Origin: Lithobates sylvaticus | Taxonomy: Eukaryota; Chordata; Amphibia; Anura; Ranidae | Direction of reading: 5' to 3' | NCBI GenBank assembly: GCA_028564925.1 | Contig: CM053033.1 | Location: forward strand, 116,204,252-116,268,251 | DNA: 64,000 nucleotides | Shown here: positions 22,118 to 33,585 of the stretch, piece after piece | Position numbering within the stretch: position 1 is the first letter of the stretch | How the letters are laid out: each line of letters begins with the position of its first letter | Made by a program: the position numbers and the translations under genes | Notes under the pieces: generated by a model | What the model saw: the letters and a program-made list of their open reading frames with translations, nothing else | The model's database searches: none | What the model was told of the DNA's origin: nothing

Positions 22118-23860
22118 TCATTCATTAGACAGAAAACAATTTAGGTCTAATTCAATATTCATACCTAATGGTTGCATGGTACTTAATTTATATAACCATT
22201 TGGTCTTATTCTGAGATATTTCTTTTTTTATGTTGGTTCCCCTCCAGTGCTTGGAAACTTTATCTATCCCATAGAATTTGCACTGGGTGGGATCACTACC
22301 ATGATATTTTTCGAAGTGTCTCGACACGCTATGATTTGGAAATTTCTTCTTTATATTTGCCAAGTGCTCATTAACTCAGACTTTTAATTGTCTGGTAGTA
22401 CGGCCCACGTACTGCATTGGACATGGACATTCCAGCACGTAGGTTACGTGGTCTGAGTAACATGTGATTAGGGGCTTAATTTTATGTGTATTTTTAGTTA
22501 CGCACGATTGGAAATGTGTGACCTTCTTCGGAGTCCCTGACTGTCTGGTAAGTTTACAAGCTTTGCATCTGGTGCAATAATGGAAGCCAGATCCCTCCAA
22601 GAAGGTGACCACCTTCCTGGGGGGGTCTGGCACATTAGGGGCGCTTTTATTTAGCAAACCTGGAGCTCTTCTATAAATGAATTTCGGTTGCTTTGAGATG
22701 CTGGACTCCAGATCTTTGTCTTGCAACAAAATGGGCCAGTGTTTTTTGAAGATTGTTTCCACCTGTTTATATTGTCTATTAAAACCTGTGATAAACGCTG
22801 TGGTGCCCTTAAACTCTGGTTTGGCTTTCATTGTTAATAGAGAGTTTCTATCTAACGCTGATACCTGTAAAATTACTTTATTGAGGATGTCCTGTTTGTA
22901 GCCTTTCTCTATAAACCTTTCTGTTAAAGTGGAAGTAAACCCCCCTATCGTTTTCAGCCAAGGAAGCTGCCATCTTTGCCTCTGTTTAATCTTCAACTGC
23001 CACGGTGCTGCACATGTGATCCGTTATGACACCAGCCATTGGATGGTTTGACTGTTTGGTTGAGAGCACAGCCAATGTGCAGTTAGCATTCCCGGCATGC
23101 CTTTTTTTTTTTAAAACTGTTAAATCGATGGGTTTACTTCCGCTTTAATACCTGTGCTTGTTGCTGGAAATCATTTTCAGAAGCGCATTTGCGTTTAAGG
23201 CGCATGTATTGACCCTTTGGAATGGCTCCTATCCACCGTGGGTGGTGGCAACTACTCGTTGGCACATATCCATTACGGTCAGTGGATTTGAAGAACGTTT
23301 TTGTAATAAAAAGTTCCTGCTCTATGGTGATCGTAAGGTCTAAATAGTTCACCTCCTCCCCCATATGTTCGGTGGTAAACTTTAGACCGTACATGTTGGT
23401 ATTCATACCTACTAGGTAGTCTTTAAACCCACCTATATTGCCACTCCAAAACAGTATAATATCGTCTATATATCGCTTGTAAAATACAAGCGACTTATTG
23501 CGATTTTTAAAAATGGTTTCTGACTCCCATTTGTTAAGGACTATATTGGCTACGCTTGGGGCGTAGCGTGCCCCCATAGCGACGCCCCCTATTTGATTGT
23601 AATAATCATTATTTGCCCAAAAATAATTATTACTCATTGCCAAACTTAAACCTTTAACCAAAAAGTTGATCTGAGCTTTCTTTAGTCTAGAGTCTTTTGT
23701 TAGGGCCCATTTTAATGCTATTAAGGCGTCTGTGTGTCGAATGTTAGTGTACAAGGATTCTATGTCTACCGTGATCATAGTTGTATTTTGTGTGGCTTTT
23801 TGTCCTTGGAGAAGTGAAAAATAGAATGCTTTTTCCCTCTCTGACCAGTTGTACTTTTAA
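22118..23860 (-). pseudogene. Penelope-like element: RT and GIY-YIG endonuclease remains
   Basis: Minus-strand coding remains of a Penelope-like retroelement. The RT part (23860-23150) has ITVDIESLYTNIRH, GVAMGARYAPSVANI and the catalytic YIDDIILFWSG. The linker (22925-22380) has a Cys-rich stretch, FHYCTRCKACK. The C-terminal GIY-YIG nuclease begins VTYVLECPCPMQYVGRTT (near 22400) and runs on to about 22118. The 5' part of the RT is missing. The gene is broken in several places and split by the TTAA MITE at 22924-23148. The nuclease-bearing group is typical of fish and amphibians. Confidence 0.88.
22924..23148. mobile_element. 225-bp TTAA MITE inside the Penelope-like ORF
   Basis: TTAAAGTGGAAGTAAACCC and GGGTTTACTTCCGCTTTAA form the termini, with one mismatch. 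The insertion separates two parts of one Penelope-like ORF, so it is younger than that copy. Confidence 0.85.
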
Positions 23861-23943
23861 AACAGCTTGTATCACTGTAGATAAAAAGAATGAGAATAGA
23901 TGTGGTCTCTGTGATAGGTTACAGAAGTAAAAATAAATAAACT

Positions 23944-24258
23944 TGTACCATCATCCAGGATTATTTGGAAATGAAAAGTTGGGAGTCCCCAACCAGGCTA
24001 CCAGAGAGAACTTGAGGGCAAGTTGGACTATCGCTGTATTGATGTGTATGCTTTATGTTATAATTCAAGTTCAATTGTTAGGCCTAGTTACAGTACTTAT
24101 GCATGTTAGGAAACAGTTAACAGTTTTGGTCATGTGATCTGGGGGCGGGGAGCTGTGGTCAGTTCTGCAAGATGGATGCTGCTGAATAAACACCAGGCCA
24201 TGTTCAAGCTTCTGCTGTCTGCTTATTCTGGGTGTTAAATCATCAAAATAGCGGTACA
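23944..24258 (+). mobile_element. Possible solo LTR (fossil)
   Basis: A 315-bp segment starts TGTACC and ends GGTACA and contains AATAAA near 24185, followed by a GT-rich stretch as in an LTR R region. No target duplication was found and no internal LTR-element sequence adjoins it. The call rests only on these end features. Confidence 0.35.
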
Positions 24259-24269
24259 GTAAGGCAGTA

Positions 24270-24840
24270 AAATATAAATGTGTAAAAAATATACAATTAT
24301 AAAAAATGTAAAAATAGTTTTATTAATGCACAATTGAATTACAGATAAAAACATAAGAATTCATGTATGTCACCAAAACAGTTAGCCCCAAGATGGGGGG
24401 GGGGGGGGGTCACAGTGGGACAATTCATCACAAGAAAATACTCAACTAGTTTTGCGGACAATAGCCGCTTCATCGGGAGAGTAGCTGTGGATTAATGAAC
24501 AGATGATCAAAAAAACTGTATAACTGCCCTAAGGCATTAACAATAAAGAGACTATAATATGACATGGCATTTAAACAAAGTTTTGAATACATAAGGGGGG
24601 GAGAAAGGGCCAAACTGCTTACCCGTGTTCCGACAGGCCCTAATCGCAGGGCATGACCACCAAGGGGGGGGGGGGGGGGGGGTCCCTGCGGCGACTTGGG
24701 GGAGCGAAAAACATGATGGACTGGAATCTAAATTAATAAATTTAAAACAAAGGGTAGATGTACTCTGGGCATTCAAAGCCACACAATAGTGGACGAGTGG
24801 AGGGAAATTAAGTCTGTGAATGGTCTGGCGGAACAAGGTA
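24270..24840 (-). mobile_element. Penelope-like terminal repeat with hammerhead-like core
   Basis: Noncoding. On the minus strand CGATGAAGCGGCTATTGTCC at 24472 and following bases down to 24441 give a hammerhead-like layout (box 1, a GC stem II, box 2 variant). The segment has AATAAA-like sites and G runs at about 24396-24410 and 24663-24682. It abuts the piggyBac fossil near 24950. Confidence 0.4.
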
Positions 24841-24949
24841 AAAAAATACATAGATACAAAGAACACATTGTTCCATTTATTACAATGCGTAAATTATATG
24901 CTTGGAACAAAAAATTTATATTTTCAAATAAAATAATAGTATTTACAAT

Positions 24950-26217
24950 GTGAATGTTTAGAAATTGGAAACCTATTATGGTTTCAGAATTTAAGACCTT
25001 TCTGGGCCTCCTCATGGGCATACCGTAATTAAAAAGAGTCCACTGACCCAATTGACCATATGCCCGTGTTCTCTGCCTCCATGACCAGGGATAGATATGA
25101 GCAGACCTTGTGGTTCATGCATTTTAATGACAATGAACTCTGTCGTTCTTGGGGTGACCCTGGATATGATCAGTGCCACTAAATTTGGCCCCTCGTAAAC
25201 CACTTCAACCAACAGTTTCAGCCTTGTTTATTCCCGATCAAGTTGTCTGCGTTGATAAGTCCCTGATTACATTTTCTGGCCGCTTGTCTTTCAAAAAGTA
25301 TCTTCCCAGCAAGTGTGCCAGATATGGGGTCAAGTTGTATAAGCTCTGTGACAGGGTCACAGGCTACACATATAGTTTTATGGTTTACGAGGATAGAGAT
25401 AGTCACATGGAGCCCGAGAACTGCCAAGACTACATAGGGAGCACTGGCAAGATTGTTTGGGACTTGGTGTCACCCTTATTCGGAAAGGGGTACCACTTCT
25501 ACGTGGACAATTATTACACGAGCGTGCCACTTTTTATTCACCTTTTTGATTCTGGAATTGGCGCATGTGGCACAGTGCGATCTAATCTCCGGGGATTACC
25601 TCAGCGGCTTGTACAATTCCATCTTAGACTGGGGGAGAGAGTTAGCTTGAAGTGTAATAATTTGCTCGCAGTGAAGTGGAGGTATAATCGGATTGTTTTC
25701 GTTCCGTCCTCCCTTCATGCAGCTACGACAGTCCAAATTCCAGCGGTGACTGGTGTTGTGGAAGAACCCCTCTGTGTCGACAAATACAACCTTAATACAA
25801 CCTCAACGATCAGTTGGATGGCACTGTACTTAATTGCCTGTAAGGCCAGACGCTGGTACAAAAAAAGTGTCTATATACCTATTTCAATTGTCTCTGCTGA
25901 ATGCTTATGTGCTATACAAAGCGTCAGGACAAACTGGATCCTTCCTTAAATTCCAGGAAGAGATCGTCACTGCCCTTCTGTTTCCAGGTGGTGCTGTGCC
26001 CCAACTTCCCTGTAGTGAACCGGCTGCATGAGAGGCATTTTTCCATATGTCCTTGCTGGTACCCCTACCCAACAAGCACGCTAAAGATGATGTCTTGTCT
26101 GTAGCAAGCGCGGATATAGGTGTGACACCCACTATTATTGTCCCTCCTGTCCTGGCCAACCTGGTCTCTGCATACGTGAAGGTTTCCAATGCTACCACAC
26201 ACTAGTGGAGTTTTAGC
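24950..26217 (+). pseudogene. piggyBac (PGBD-type) transposase fossil
   Basis: A piggyBac transposase, DDE_Tnp_1_7 family. A decayed N-terminal part (24975-25170) still shows FKTFLGLLMGI. The main open part (25173-25949) has VVCVDKSLITFSGRLSFKKY, which includes a catalytic Asp, then GYHFYVDNYYTSVPLF with another. The C-terminal zinc-ribbon-like domain (about 26089-26217) lies in another frame with CLVCSKRGYRCDTHYYCPSC. Full-length relatives are about 550-600 aa. Stops and frame changes show it is dead. It is the only piggyBac coding sequence here and the natural relative of the many TTAA-flanked noncoding elements. Confidence 0.88.
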
Positions 26218-26717
26218 GTATGGTGCAGCACGGCACAGTCCTAGGGCACACTTTCACAGGGTCTCCAAAGATGCCATCGCATTTTGAGAGATCCGAACCT
26301 GGAACCATTACAGTGACAAATAAAAGTGTAAAAATAAATAAAATAAAAAGGTAAAAAAAATATATATATATATATATATAATATATATATATAAAATAAA
26401 AAAGCCCAAAATGGTTATCATTTTATTGTTCTTCTCTCTTTTCTCTCTCTATTGTTCTCTCTCTATTGTATTGCTCTGTTTTACTGTATTTTGGAACTGC
26501 AATTTTCTTTGTTACTATGTTTTATCATGTTTGCTTTTAAGGAATGTAATTATTTTATACTTTACTGTTCACTGTTTTATTGTTGACCATTATTTTATTT
26601 TCAGGTACGCCATTCAGAGGGAGCACTGATTTATCCATCTTGACAGCAACGGCGTTTGCTCTCACGATACGTAAATCAGCGACTCCAGTACTGTAGAAGG
26701 TGATTTCACCACCAGAG

Positions 26718-28654
26718 TTAACCGCTTGCCGCCCGCCGGCTGTCATTTGATGGCCAGGCGGCGTGGCTCTTTTTCTGGGCGGGTGTCATATGATGTTCAT
26801 CCATTTAAACAGGGCATGCCCGCGATTGTGTGCGTGCAGCCCTGTACCTTCGGTGACGGCATCTCACGGAGACACCACTCGCCACCGAGGGGGGTGAACA
26901 GCCATTGGGCATGGCTGTTTACCACGTGATTGCCCATGATAAAATCGTGGGCGATCACAGATGGTACCGCCCCACTTTGCACGGCGCATGCACGCTATCG
27001 GGCTGTGTGTTCACATCGGTAGGGGTGTGTTCCCGTGACTTCATCACGGACAATAACGTGGCAAACAACAATGCCCTATCACTAAATGTAAAGCGGTAAC
27101 GAGATGTTACCAGGTTCTCCTCCTTACACACCGATCGTGTTTGAGAAGGAGATTGCGGTAACATCTCGTTACCACTTACAGTGTACACCAATACACACTA
27201 ATTGCCCCCCCCAATAAAGAGGACCTGTCACCAGCCATCAAAGTACCTGTCACCAGCTATCAAAGTACCTGTCACAGTTCATCTGAGTACCTGTCACAGT
27301 CCATATGAGTACCCGAGTACCTGTCACAGTCCATCTGAGTACCCGAGTACCTGTCACAGTCCATCTGAGTACCCGAGTACCTGTCACAGTTCATCTGAGT
27401 ACCTGTCACAGTCCATATGAGTACCTGAGTACCTGTCACAGTCCATCTGAGTACCCGTCACAGTTCATCTGAGTACCCGAGTACCTGTCACAGTTCACCT
27501 GAGTACCTGTCACAGTCCATATGAGTACCTGAGTACCTGTCACAGTCCATCTGAGTACCCGAGCACCTGTCACAGTCCATCTGAGTACCTGTCACAGTTC
27601 ATACGAGTACCGAGTACCTGTCACCACCCTTCAGAGTACCCGAATACCAGTCACTAGCCCATCAGAGTCCCAGAGTACCTATCTGTAGCCCGTCAGAGTA
27701 CCCGAGTACCTGTCACCAGGCCATCAGAGTACCCGAGTACCTGTCACCAGGCCATCAGAGTACCCGAGTACCCGTCACCAGGCCATCAGTGTACCTATCT
27801 GCAGCCTATGCCTCATAGAATATATGTTGGGGTGTTTGCTTTCCAAAATGGGGTCATTTTGTGGGTAATTCCACTGTCCTGGTGCTCAAGGAACTTCAAA
27901 AAAGTGTGATAGGTAGGAATGAAATGAGATGTGTAATTTATGCTCCTAGAACGCCTGAAGGTACTACTGGCCAGGCTGTGCAAAAGTCTCACACATGTGG
28001 TATCGTCATACACGGGAAGAGTAGCAGAATGTATTTTGGGGTGTAATTTGTTGTATGCATATGCTGTATGTGAGAAATAACCTGATAATATGACAATTTT
28101 GTAAAAAAAAAAAAAAAAATCTTCATTTTAAAAAAAATAATTGTGGAAAAAAAATTACAACTTAAAAAACTCACCATGCTACTTACTTAATACCTTGGAA
28201 TGTCAACTTTCTAAAAAGGGGTCATTTGTACTTTTTTGACTTGTTAGTGTCTCAAGAAATGAAGATACACCTGATGTACTGAAGGCCTGATCAGATGTGA
28301 TCAATTTTCAGTGATTGGCACAATAGTTTGTAGACTATAACTTTCACAAAGACCAAATAATATACACAAATTTGGGTTATTTTTACCAAAGCGATGTAAG
28401 AGTATAAATTTTGTCCAAAATCTATGAAGAAAATTACAAATTTTCTAAATTTTATGACAGGAGCAAAGAAAAAAGCATTTTATTCACAAAATGTACGGTC
28501 TTTTTTTATTTATAGCACAAAAAATAAAAAAACACTAGTGATTAAATACCACCAAAAGAAAGCTATATTTGTGTGAAAAAAGTTATTGTTATTCAAATTG
28601 TGAGAGCGCTGAAATTTGGTCTGGGCAGGAAGTGCCCTGTATTGAGGTGGTTAA
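26718..28654. mobile_element. 1.9-kb TTAA element inserted into piggyBac copy 1
   Basis: TTAACCGCTTGCCGCCCGCC at 26718 and TTGAGGTGGTTAA at 28654 bound the element. In the paralogous copy at 36615-36650 the same site reads CACCACAGTTAAAAAAAAGA with a single TTAA, so the insertion and its TTAA duplication are directly visible. The interior holds an inverted pair GGTAACGAGATGTTACC (about 27095) and GGTAACATCTCGTTACC (about 27156), a minisatellite and the family core (27830-28650). Confidence 0.88.
27225..27800. repeat. Minisatellite GAGTACCTGTCACAGTCCAT
   Basis: Units of about 26-34 bp built from CTGAGTACC(CGAGTACC)TGTCACAGTCCAT, about 19 copies. The later copies change to CACCAGGCCATCAGAGTACC. 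Confidence 0.9.
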
Positions 28655-29857
28655 AAAAAAAAAAAGAGCATATATGCAGAAGCATGGGGGCAGGGTTGGA
28701 GGGGCAATTTGCCCCTAACATTAGGGGAGGATTGCCCCCATGCTGCGGCATATATTTTTTACTCTTTTTTTTGGCACAGATTGTTGTTTTATTGAGTTAA
28801 TGTTTTATTGTTACCATTGTTTGCTTTTCAGGTAGTCCATTCAGCTGCAGCGCTGATTTATTTATCTTGACAGCAACAGCATTTGCTCTCACAATACGTA
28901 AATCAGTGACTCCAGCCTCTGTAGGAGGTGATTTCATCACCACAGTTTTAAAAAAAAAACGGTGCATGTATGCCCATCATTAGAAGTGGGGGGGATGCAG
29001 GGTGGTATTCTAATGGTGGGCATACCCACCGAACAATTTCTTTTTTCGTTCAGCCCATAGGCTGCATAAAAAAAAAGAATATTACAATATATGCCTAACA
29101 AGGACCAGCAACGTACTGGTATGTTGCTGGACTTTGAGTGGTTATACCAGAAGGTACCATCTTGGTATCATTCTTTTCAGCCAGCGGTCAGCTTTCATGT
29201 TAAAGAAAACCTAGCGGCTAGTTAGTCGATAGACTGCATGGTTTTCTTGGGCTCTCCTGTCCCAACATGGGAAATTATGAAAGCATCTTATCACACCGAT
29301 CTTGGTGTGGTCAGATGCTTTGAGGGCAAAGGAGAGATCTAGAGTCTAATAAACCCCATTTTTTTTTTTAAAGAGTACTTGTCACTACCTATTGCTATCA
29401 TAGGGGATATTTACATTCACTGTGATAACAATAAAAATGATAAAAAAAAATGAAAGTAACAATGTAAAAATAAAATAAAAAAGCAAAATAAATAAATAAT
29501 AAAAAAAGCACCCCTGCCCCCCCTGCTCACGCGCAAAGGCGAACACAAGCATCAGTCTCGTGTCATATGTGTAGCGCCCTGTACTTTTAGGTAGGTGCTT
29601 AGTGGTGTTTTTCTGACAGTGTAGGATATAGAGACAGGTAAATTTAGCCTGGGCCGTGTTCTTTACTAGGTCTGGTTGTGGATTCAGGGTTGGGAGTGTC
29701 AGAATAGAAGGGGTGTGGCTGCCTACACTTGGGCTCAGGGAGACGAAGTCAGCATGTAGCACTGGAGGAACACCAGACGTCCCATGCGGGGATGTGCCGG
29801 GCAGCATGGGATGAGGAGAAGGAAGTATGAGCAAAGCGGAGGAAGAAGACTGGGTAA

Positions 29858-30801
29858 TCGACTTTCTGTGAGTAGAACATGGACTGTTGATTGGGAGAGA
29901 GCAAAGGGAGTGCAAACCCAGGAAAGCTAATCCGGAACTTCATACTGTGTAGCCAAGGACCACAGTATCAAGTACCGTATATACTCGAATATAAGCCGAG
30001 ATTTTCAGCCCATTTTTTAGGGCTGAAAGTCCCCCCCTCGGCTTATATTCGAGTCACCGCCATCTGCCTACATGAACAGCTTGTCATGTAGACAGACGGC
30101 AGTGTTCAAAAGCCGTGCCGCCTCCTCCCGCCCGTCCGTGATAGGCGGACACTAATTTTCCCAGCAGTACAGTGTTCCACCTATCACGGATGTTCTGTCA
30201 TTCTCATCTCATGGACGAGGATGAGAGAATGTCCGTGATAGGCGAAACACTGCACACTGACTGCTGGGAAAACAGCGTTCCTCCTATCACGGACGAGGAG
30301 GAGGAGGAGGCGCGGCTTTTTAATTTTTAATCGACTTTCTGTGAGTAGAACATGGACTGTTGATTGGGAGAGAGCAAAGGGAGTGCAAACCCAGGAGAGC
30401 TAATCCGGAACTTCATACTGTGTAGCCAAGGACCACAGTATCAAGTACCGTATATACTCGAATATAAGCCGAGATTTTCAGCCCATTTTTTAGGGCTGAA
30501 AGTCCCCCCCTCGGCTTATATTCGAGTCACTGCCGTCTGCCTACATGAACAGCTTGTCATGTAGACAGACGGCAGTGTTCAGAAGCCGCGCCGCCTCCTC
30601 CCGCCCGTCCGTTCGTCCGTGATAGGCGGACACTAATTTTCCCAGCAGTACAGTGTTCCACCTATCACGGATGTTCTGTCATTCTCATCGCATGGACAAG
30701 GATGAGAGAATGTCCGTGATAGGCGGAACACTGCACACTGACTGCTGGGAAAACAGCGTTCCTCCTATCACGGACGAGGAGGCGCGGCTTTTTAATTTTT
30801 A
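29858..30801. repeat. 473-bp tandem duplication spanning LTR and TIR-element sequence
   Basis: Unit 1 (29858-30330) and unit 2 (30331 to about 30801) are nearly identical. Each starts in LTR sequence (TCGACTTTCTGTGAGTAGAA), crosses the TA insertion site at unit position 116 and runs into the TIR element up to GCGGCTTTTTAATTTTTA. It happened after the TIR element inserted. A few substitutions and small indels separate the units, so it is recent. Confidence 0.92.
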
Positions 30802-31118
30802 CAATGGCGCCGTACACGCTGTGGGGGGACAGAGCGAAGACCGATGACAGGTGGCGGAGGGCACAGGACGGAGGGCACAAGGACAGATTGCACAGGACCT
30901 GCCGATCGGCACAGGTAGGCTGCAATGGGGACACGGGGGGGTCTGTACAGGGGACAGGCAGCTGCAGATGGGCATTGCTGACCCTCTTTTCCACTTACAG
31001 TAGCTGCTGCATTTTGTACCCTCGGCTTATACACGGGTCAATGCATTTTCACATTTTTTTGTGGTGAATTACGGGCCTCGGCTTATACTCGGGAGGGCCT
31101 ATACTCGAGTATATACGG
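29975..31118. mobile_element. TIR element CCGTATATACTCGA, TA target site
   Basis: The left end CCGTATATACTCGAATATAA (29975, repeated at 30448) pairs with the right end CTCGAGTATATACGG (31118), with TA on both sides. Long subterminal inverted repeats contain CTCGGCTTATA. The interior has CTATCACGGA and its complement several times, which would fold into hairpins. No transposase. Inserted into the LTR. Confidence 0.8.
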
Positions 31119-31699
31119 TACTTTCCAGGACTGATAGTCATGGAAATAGGCAGCATGGCCTGTGGCTTTGAGCTCGACACCCACAGTATTATTCAGAGTA
31201 ATGCTTATCTGTCCAAATTGGGAGTGCTGCATCAGAAAGAGAAATGGAGCCAGGAAAGGATCACTATAAGGGACTTAATTAACAAGGGCATCTCATATAC
31301 CTTACTGAATAGCCCACCGATTTATACCCAAAATAAAGAAATATAAATCTGGAATCTTGACTGTTTGGGGTCATGTAGTTGCATGGGGGATCGGAAGCGG
31401 AGCAGTCTGGCAAAAGGCAATGAGTAAAATCAGCAGCCCCCACAGGGGTACCGCTACATATGTAAACAGCAATTGCACCATGCATGTGAGGTATCACCAT
31501 GAACATCAGATTGAGGGTGGTAATCTTAGCAGTAGACCTTCTCTGTAAATCTAAAGTGGTAACCTGTAAAGGCTTTTAAAAATGTATGTAGTTTGTCACC
31601 GCTGCATGGTTGTGCGCAATTTTAAAGCATGTCGTGTTTGGTATCTATGTACTCGGCATAAGATTATCTTTTATATTTGACCAAAGTGAGTTTTAGTGC

Positions 31700-32130
31700 A
31701 TTAACCACTTCAGCCCCAAGCCTCTTTCTGAGATTTGGTGTTTACAAGTTAAAGCAGGTTTTTTTGCTAGAAAATTACTTAGAAAAAACACATATATATA
31801 TATATATATATATGTTTGGGAGTTCTAACAGAAAATAACATTGCAACACTTTCTGTCACACCGTATTTGCGCAGCGGTCTTACAAGCGCACTTTTTTGGG
31901 GAAAAAAATACACTTTTTTTAAAAAAGTATGACAACAGTAAAGTTAGCCCAATTTTTTTATGATGTAAAAGATAGTGTTACGCAGAGTAAATTGATACCC
32001 AACATATCACGCTCGTGGAATGGTGGCAAACTTTTACCCTTAAAAATCTCCATAGGCGATGTTTAAAAAATTCTATAGGTTGCATGTTTTGAGTTACAGA
32101 GGAGGTCTAGGGCTACAATTATTGCTCTTG
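31700..32130. mobile_element. TTAA-family end fragment
   Basis: TTAACCACTTCAGCCCCAAGC follows directly on piggyBac copy 1 (GTTTTAGTGCA). It runs through a TA microsatellite (31794-31813), ACCGTATTTGCGCAGCG and AAAGTTAGCCCAA, sequence shared with 7040-7295 and 50706-50960. The other end is not seen before the inverted structure that starts at 32134. Confidence 0.5.
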
Positions 32131-32223
32131 CTATAATTAATCGAAATTAGAAGATTAATCTATTAAAATTTTCGTGTTCGATTAATCGTTTTTTTTTTTT
32201 TTTTTTTTTATCAGTAACAGCCC

Positions 32224-32268
<45 letters not shown>

Positions 32269-32299
32269 ATATGGGCAGGTTACTTTTTCTTCAGTAATG

Positions 32300-33450
32300 A
32301 AAATATTAGAAGCAGGCGTCAAGTGGTACCTCCAATACTCCACCAATATTCATGTGAAAATCAAGACGGGACACGTACTTCAATTGCGAAAATCCTTTAC
32401 TTCGTTATTTCAAAGGTACATCTTATTTCAAAAGCACAGCCACTGTACAGTTACGAGCACCAGCTCTTCGTCAGGCTATCTCTGGCTTGTGTAGCAAAAT
32501 AAAATCACCATTAATGGCTTTTATACTTGCCAGTCCTCTTATGTCATTTATATCCTAATATGTCCTTGCGGGTTATTATATGTTGGGGAGACCACCCAAA
32601 AAATCAAGGACAGGATCGCACAGCATCGCAGTACGATCCGACTAAAACAGCCGACGTTTCCTGTATCCAAGCACTTCTTGGAGAAAGGGCACTGCGATTC
32701 TGATTTGCGATATATGGTGCTCAAGGAAGTTATTAGGGATAAGAGAGGGGGTGATCGAATCCTGAAGTTGAGAAAACGGGAAGTTTGGTGGATTAACCGA
32801 TTAAAATCTCTAAGTCCGAATGGAATGAACAGAGATTATGATTTGTATCTGTTCCTATGATACACGATGCGTGATTGGTGATGCTGTATATAATTTTATT
32901 TAAGTTGTCTCATTTCTTTGACCGTTTTATCAATTTCTGATACTGATATAGGATACTTTTTGTGGTCATGGTGCTATGCAATGCTATGCAATTCTGATAT
33001 CAATGAACCTCTTCTCTTTCCTGCAGGAAATATTGAGAGTTTTATCACTGTATGCTCTACTGGAAACTGGTGAAGATGAATCTTTGCAGAAATACGAGAT
33101 TATTGCTCTTTCATGGCATCATGACCATTTACCGAATTGGAACAACCTGATTGCTTGTATAATGTATGATGATCTTAATTGGTTGGATGCTTTATCTTGC
33201 GGATAGGGTTAATTTTGAATTCTTCAATTAACAATGATTAGTGATCTGTGACATACACCTGTGTGCTGTACTCCTGAATGTGGTATATATATGCTTAGTT
33301 TTAGATAGTGTGCTACACAAGCCAGAGATAGCCTGACGAAGAGCTGGTGCTCGTAACTGTACAGTGGCTGTGCTTTTGAAATAAGATGTACCTTTGAAAT
33401 AACGAAGTAAAGGATTTTCGCAATTGAAGTACGTGTCCCGTCTTGATTTT

Positions 33451-33455
<5 letters not shown>
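32300..33455 (+). mobile_element. 5'-truncated Penelope-like element with inverted pLTR at its 5' side
   Basis: The order is: inverted terminal repeat (32350-32495), GIY-YIG coding end (32534-32860), 3' noncoding region (32861-33315) and the direct terminal repeat (33318-33455). A truncated body preceded by an inverted terminal repeat is a known Penelope arrangement. Both terminal repeats have the hammerhead-like core: CTGACGA (33333-33339), stem AGAGC/GCTC, then a box 2 variant (33353-33357). Confidence 0.8.
32534..32860 (+). pseudogene. GIY-YIG endonuclease end of a Penelope-like element
   Basis: About 108 codons are open to the stop at 32858-32860. The core VIYILICPCGLLYVGETTQK shows the GIY-YIG pair, here ILI...LLYVG. 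It is followed by IKDRIAQHRSTIR, FPVSKHFLEKGH and the C-terminal REVWWINRLKSLSPNGMN. The nuclease nicks DNA to prime reverse transcription in this class. The RT part is absent, so the copy is dead on arrival. It differs clearly from the copy at 22118-23860, so two lineages are present. Confidence 0.85.
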
Positions 33456-33492
<37 letters not shown>

Positions 33493-33585
33493 GGCTGTTA
33501 CTGATAAAAAAAAAAAAAAAAAAAAAACGATTAATCGAACACGAAAATTTTAATAGATTAATCTTCTAAATTTCGATTAATTATA

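Larger units (their letters stand above)
29570..31458 (+). mobile_element. Solo LTR (fossil) with a nested TIR element
   Basis: The segment starts TGTAGC and ends GCTACA and is flanked by TATG (29566-29569 and 31459-31462). The paralogous site near 37407-37412 is uninterrupted. These ends and a 4-bp duplication identify an LTR of a retroelement; with no internal region it is a solo LTR. Without the nested DNA it is about 740 bp. Superfamily not determined; a Gypsy-type LTR is likely. It is younger than the piggyBac copy and older than the TIR element inside it. Confidence 0.7.
26218..31703 (+). mobile_element. 3' noncoding module of the piggyBac element, copy 1
   Basis: After the transposase comes a noncoding module that matches 36330-37660 of the 5-kb TTAA element. 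Landmarks: a pyrimidine-rich start (26411), CATTCAG and TTGACAGCAACGGCGTTTGC (26640), GAGCATATATGC (28664), ATGCCCATCATTAGAAGTGG (28970), ATCTTGGTATCATTCTTTTC (29160), and TTTTAAAGCATGTCGTGTTTGG (31620). It is interrupted by a TTAA element (26718-28654), by a repeat of the CATTCAG block (28825-28950) and by a solo LTR (29570-31458). A TA microsatellite lies at 26360-26393. Confidence 0.7.
32134..33585. repeat. Large inverted repeat enclosing a Penelope-like element
   Basis: The outer arms (about 32134-32225 and 33492-33585) contain AATCGAAATT, TTTTCGTGTTCGATTAATCG, a T20-type run and ATCAGTAACAGCCCTAAT in inverted order. Inside lie TA microsatellites (32229-32262; 33455-33490), then inner arms (32350-32495 and 33318-33455) made of Penelope-like terminal repeat. 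The loop is the Penelope-like 3' half. Confidence 0.88.

Noticed and set aside
29891-30564. Two nearly identical 66-codon ORFs suggesting a duplicated small gene
   Set aside because: They lie in the 473-bp tandem duplication of LTR/TIR-element DNA and have no protein features.
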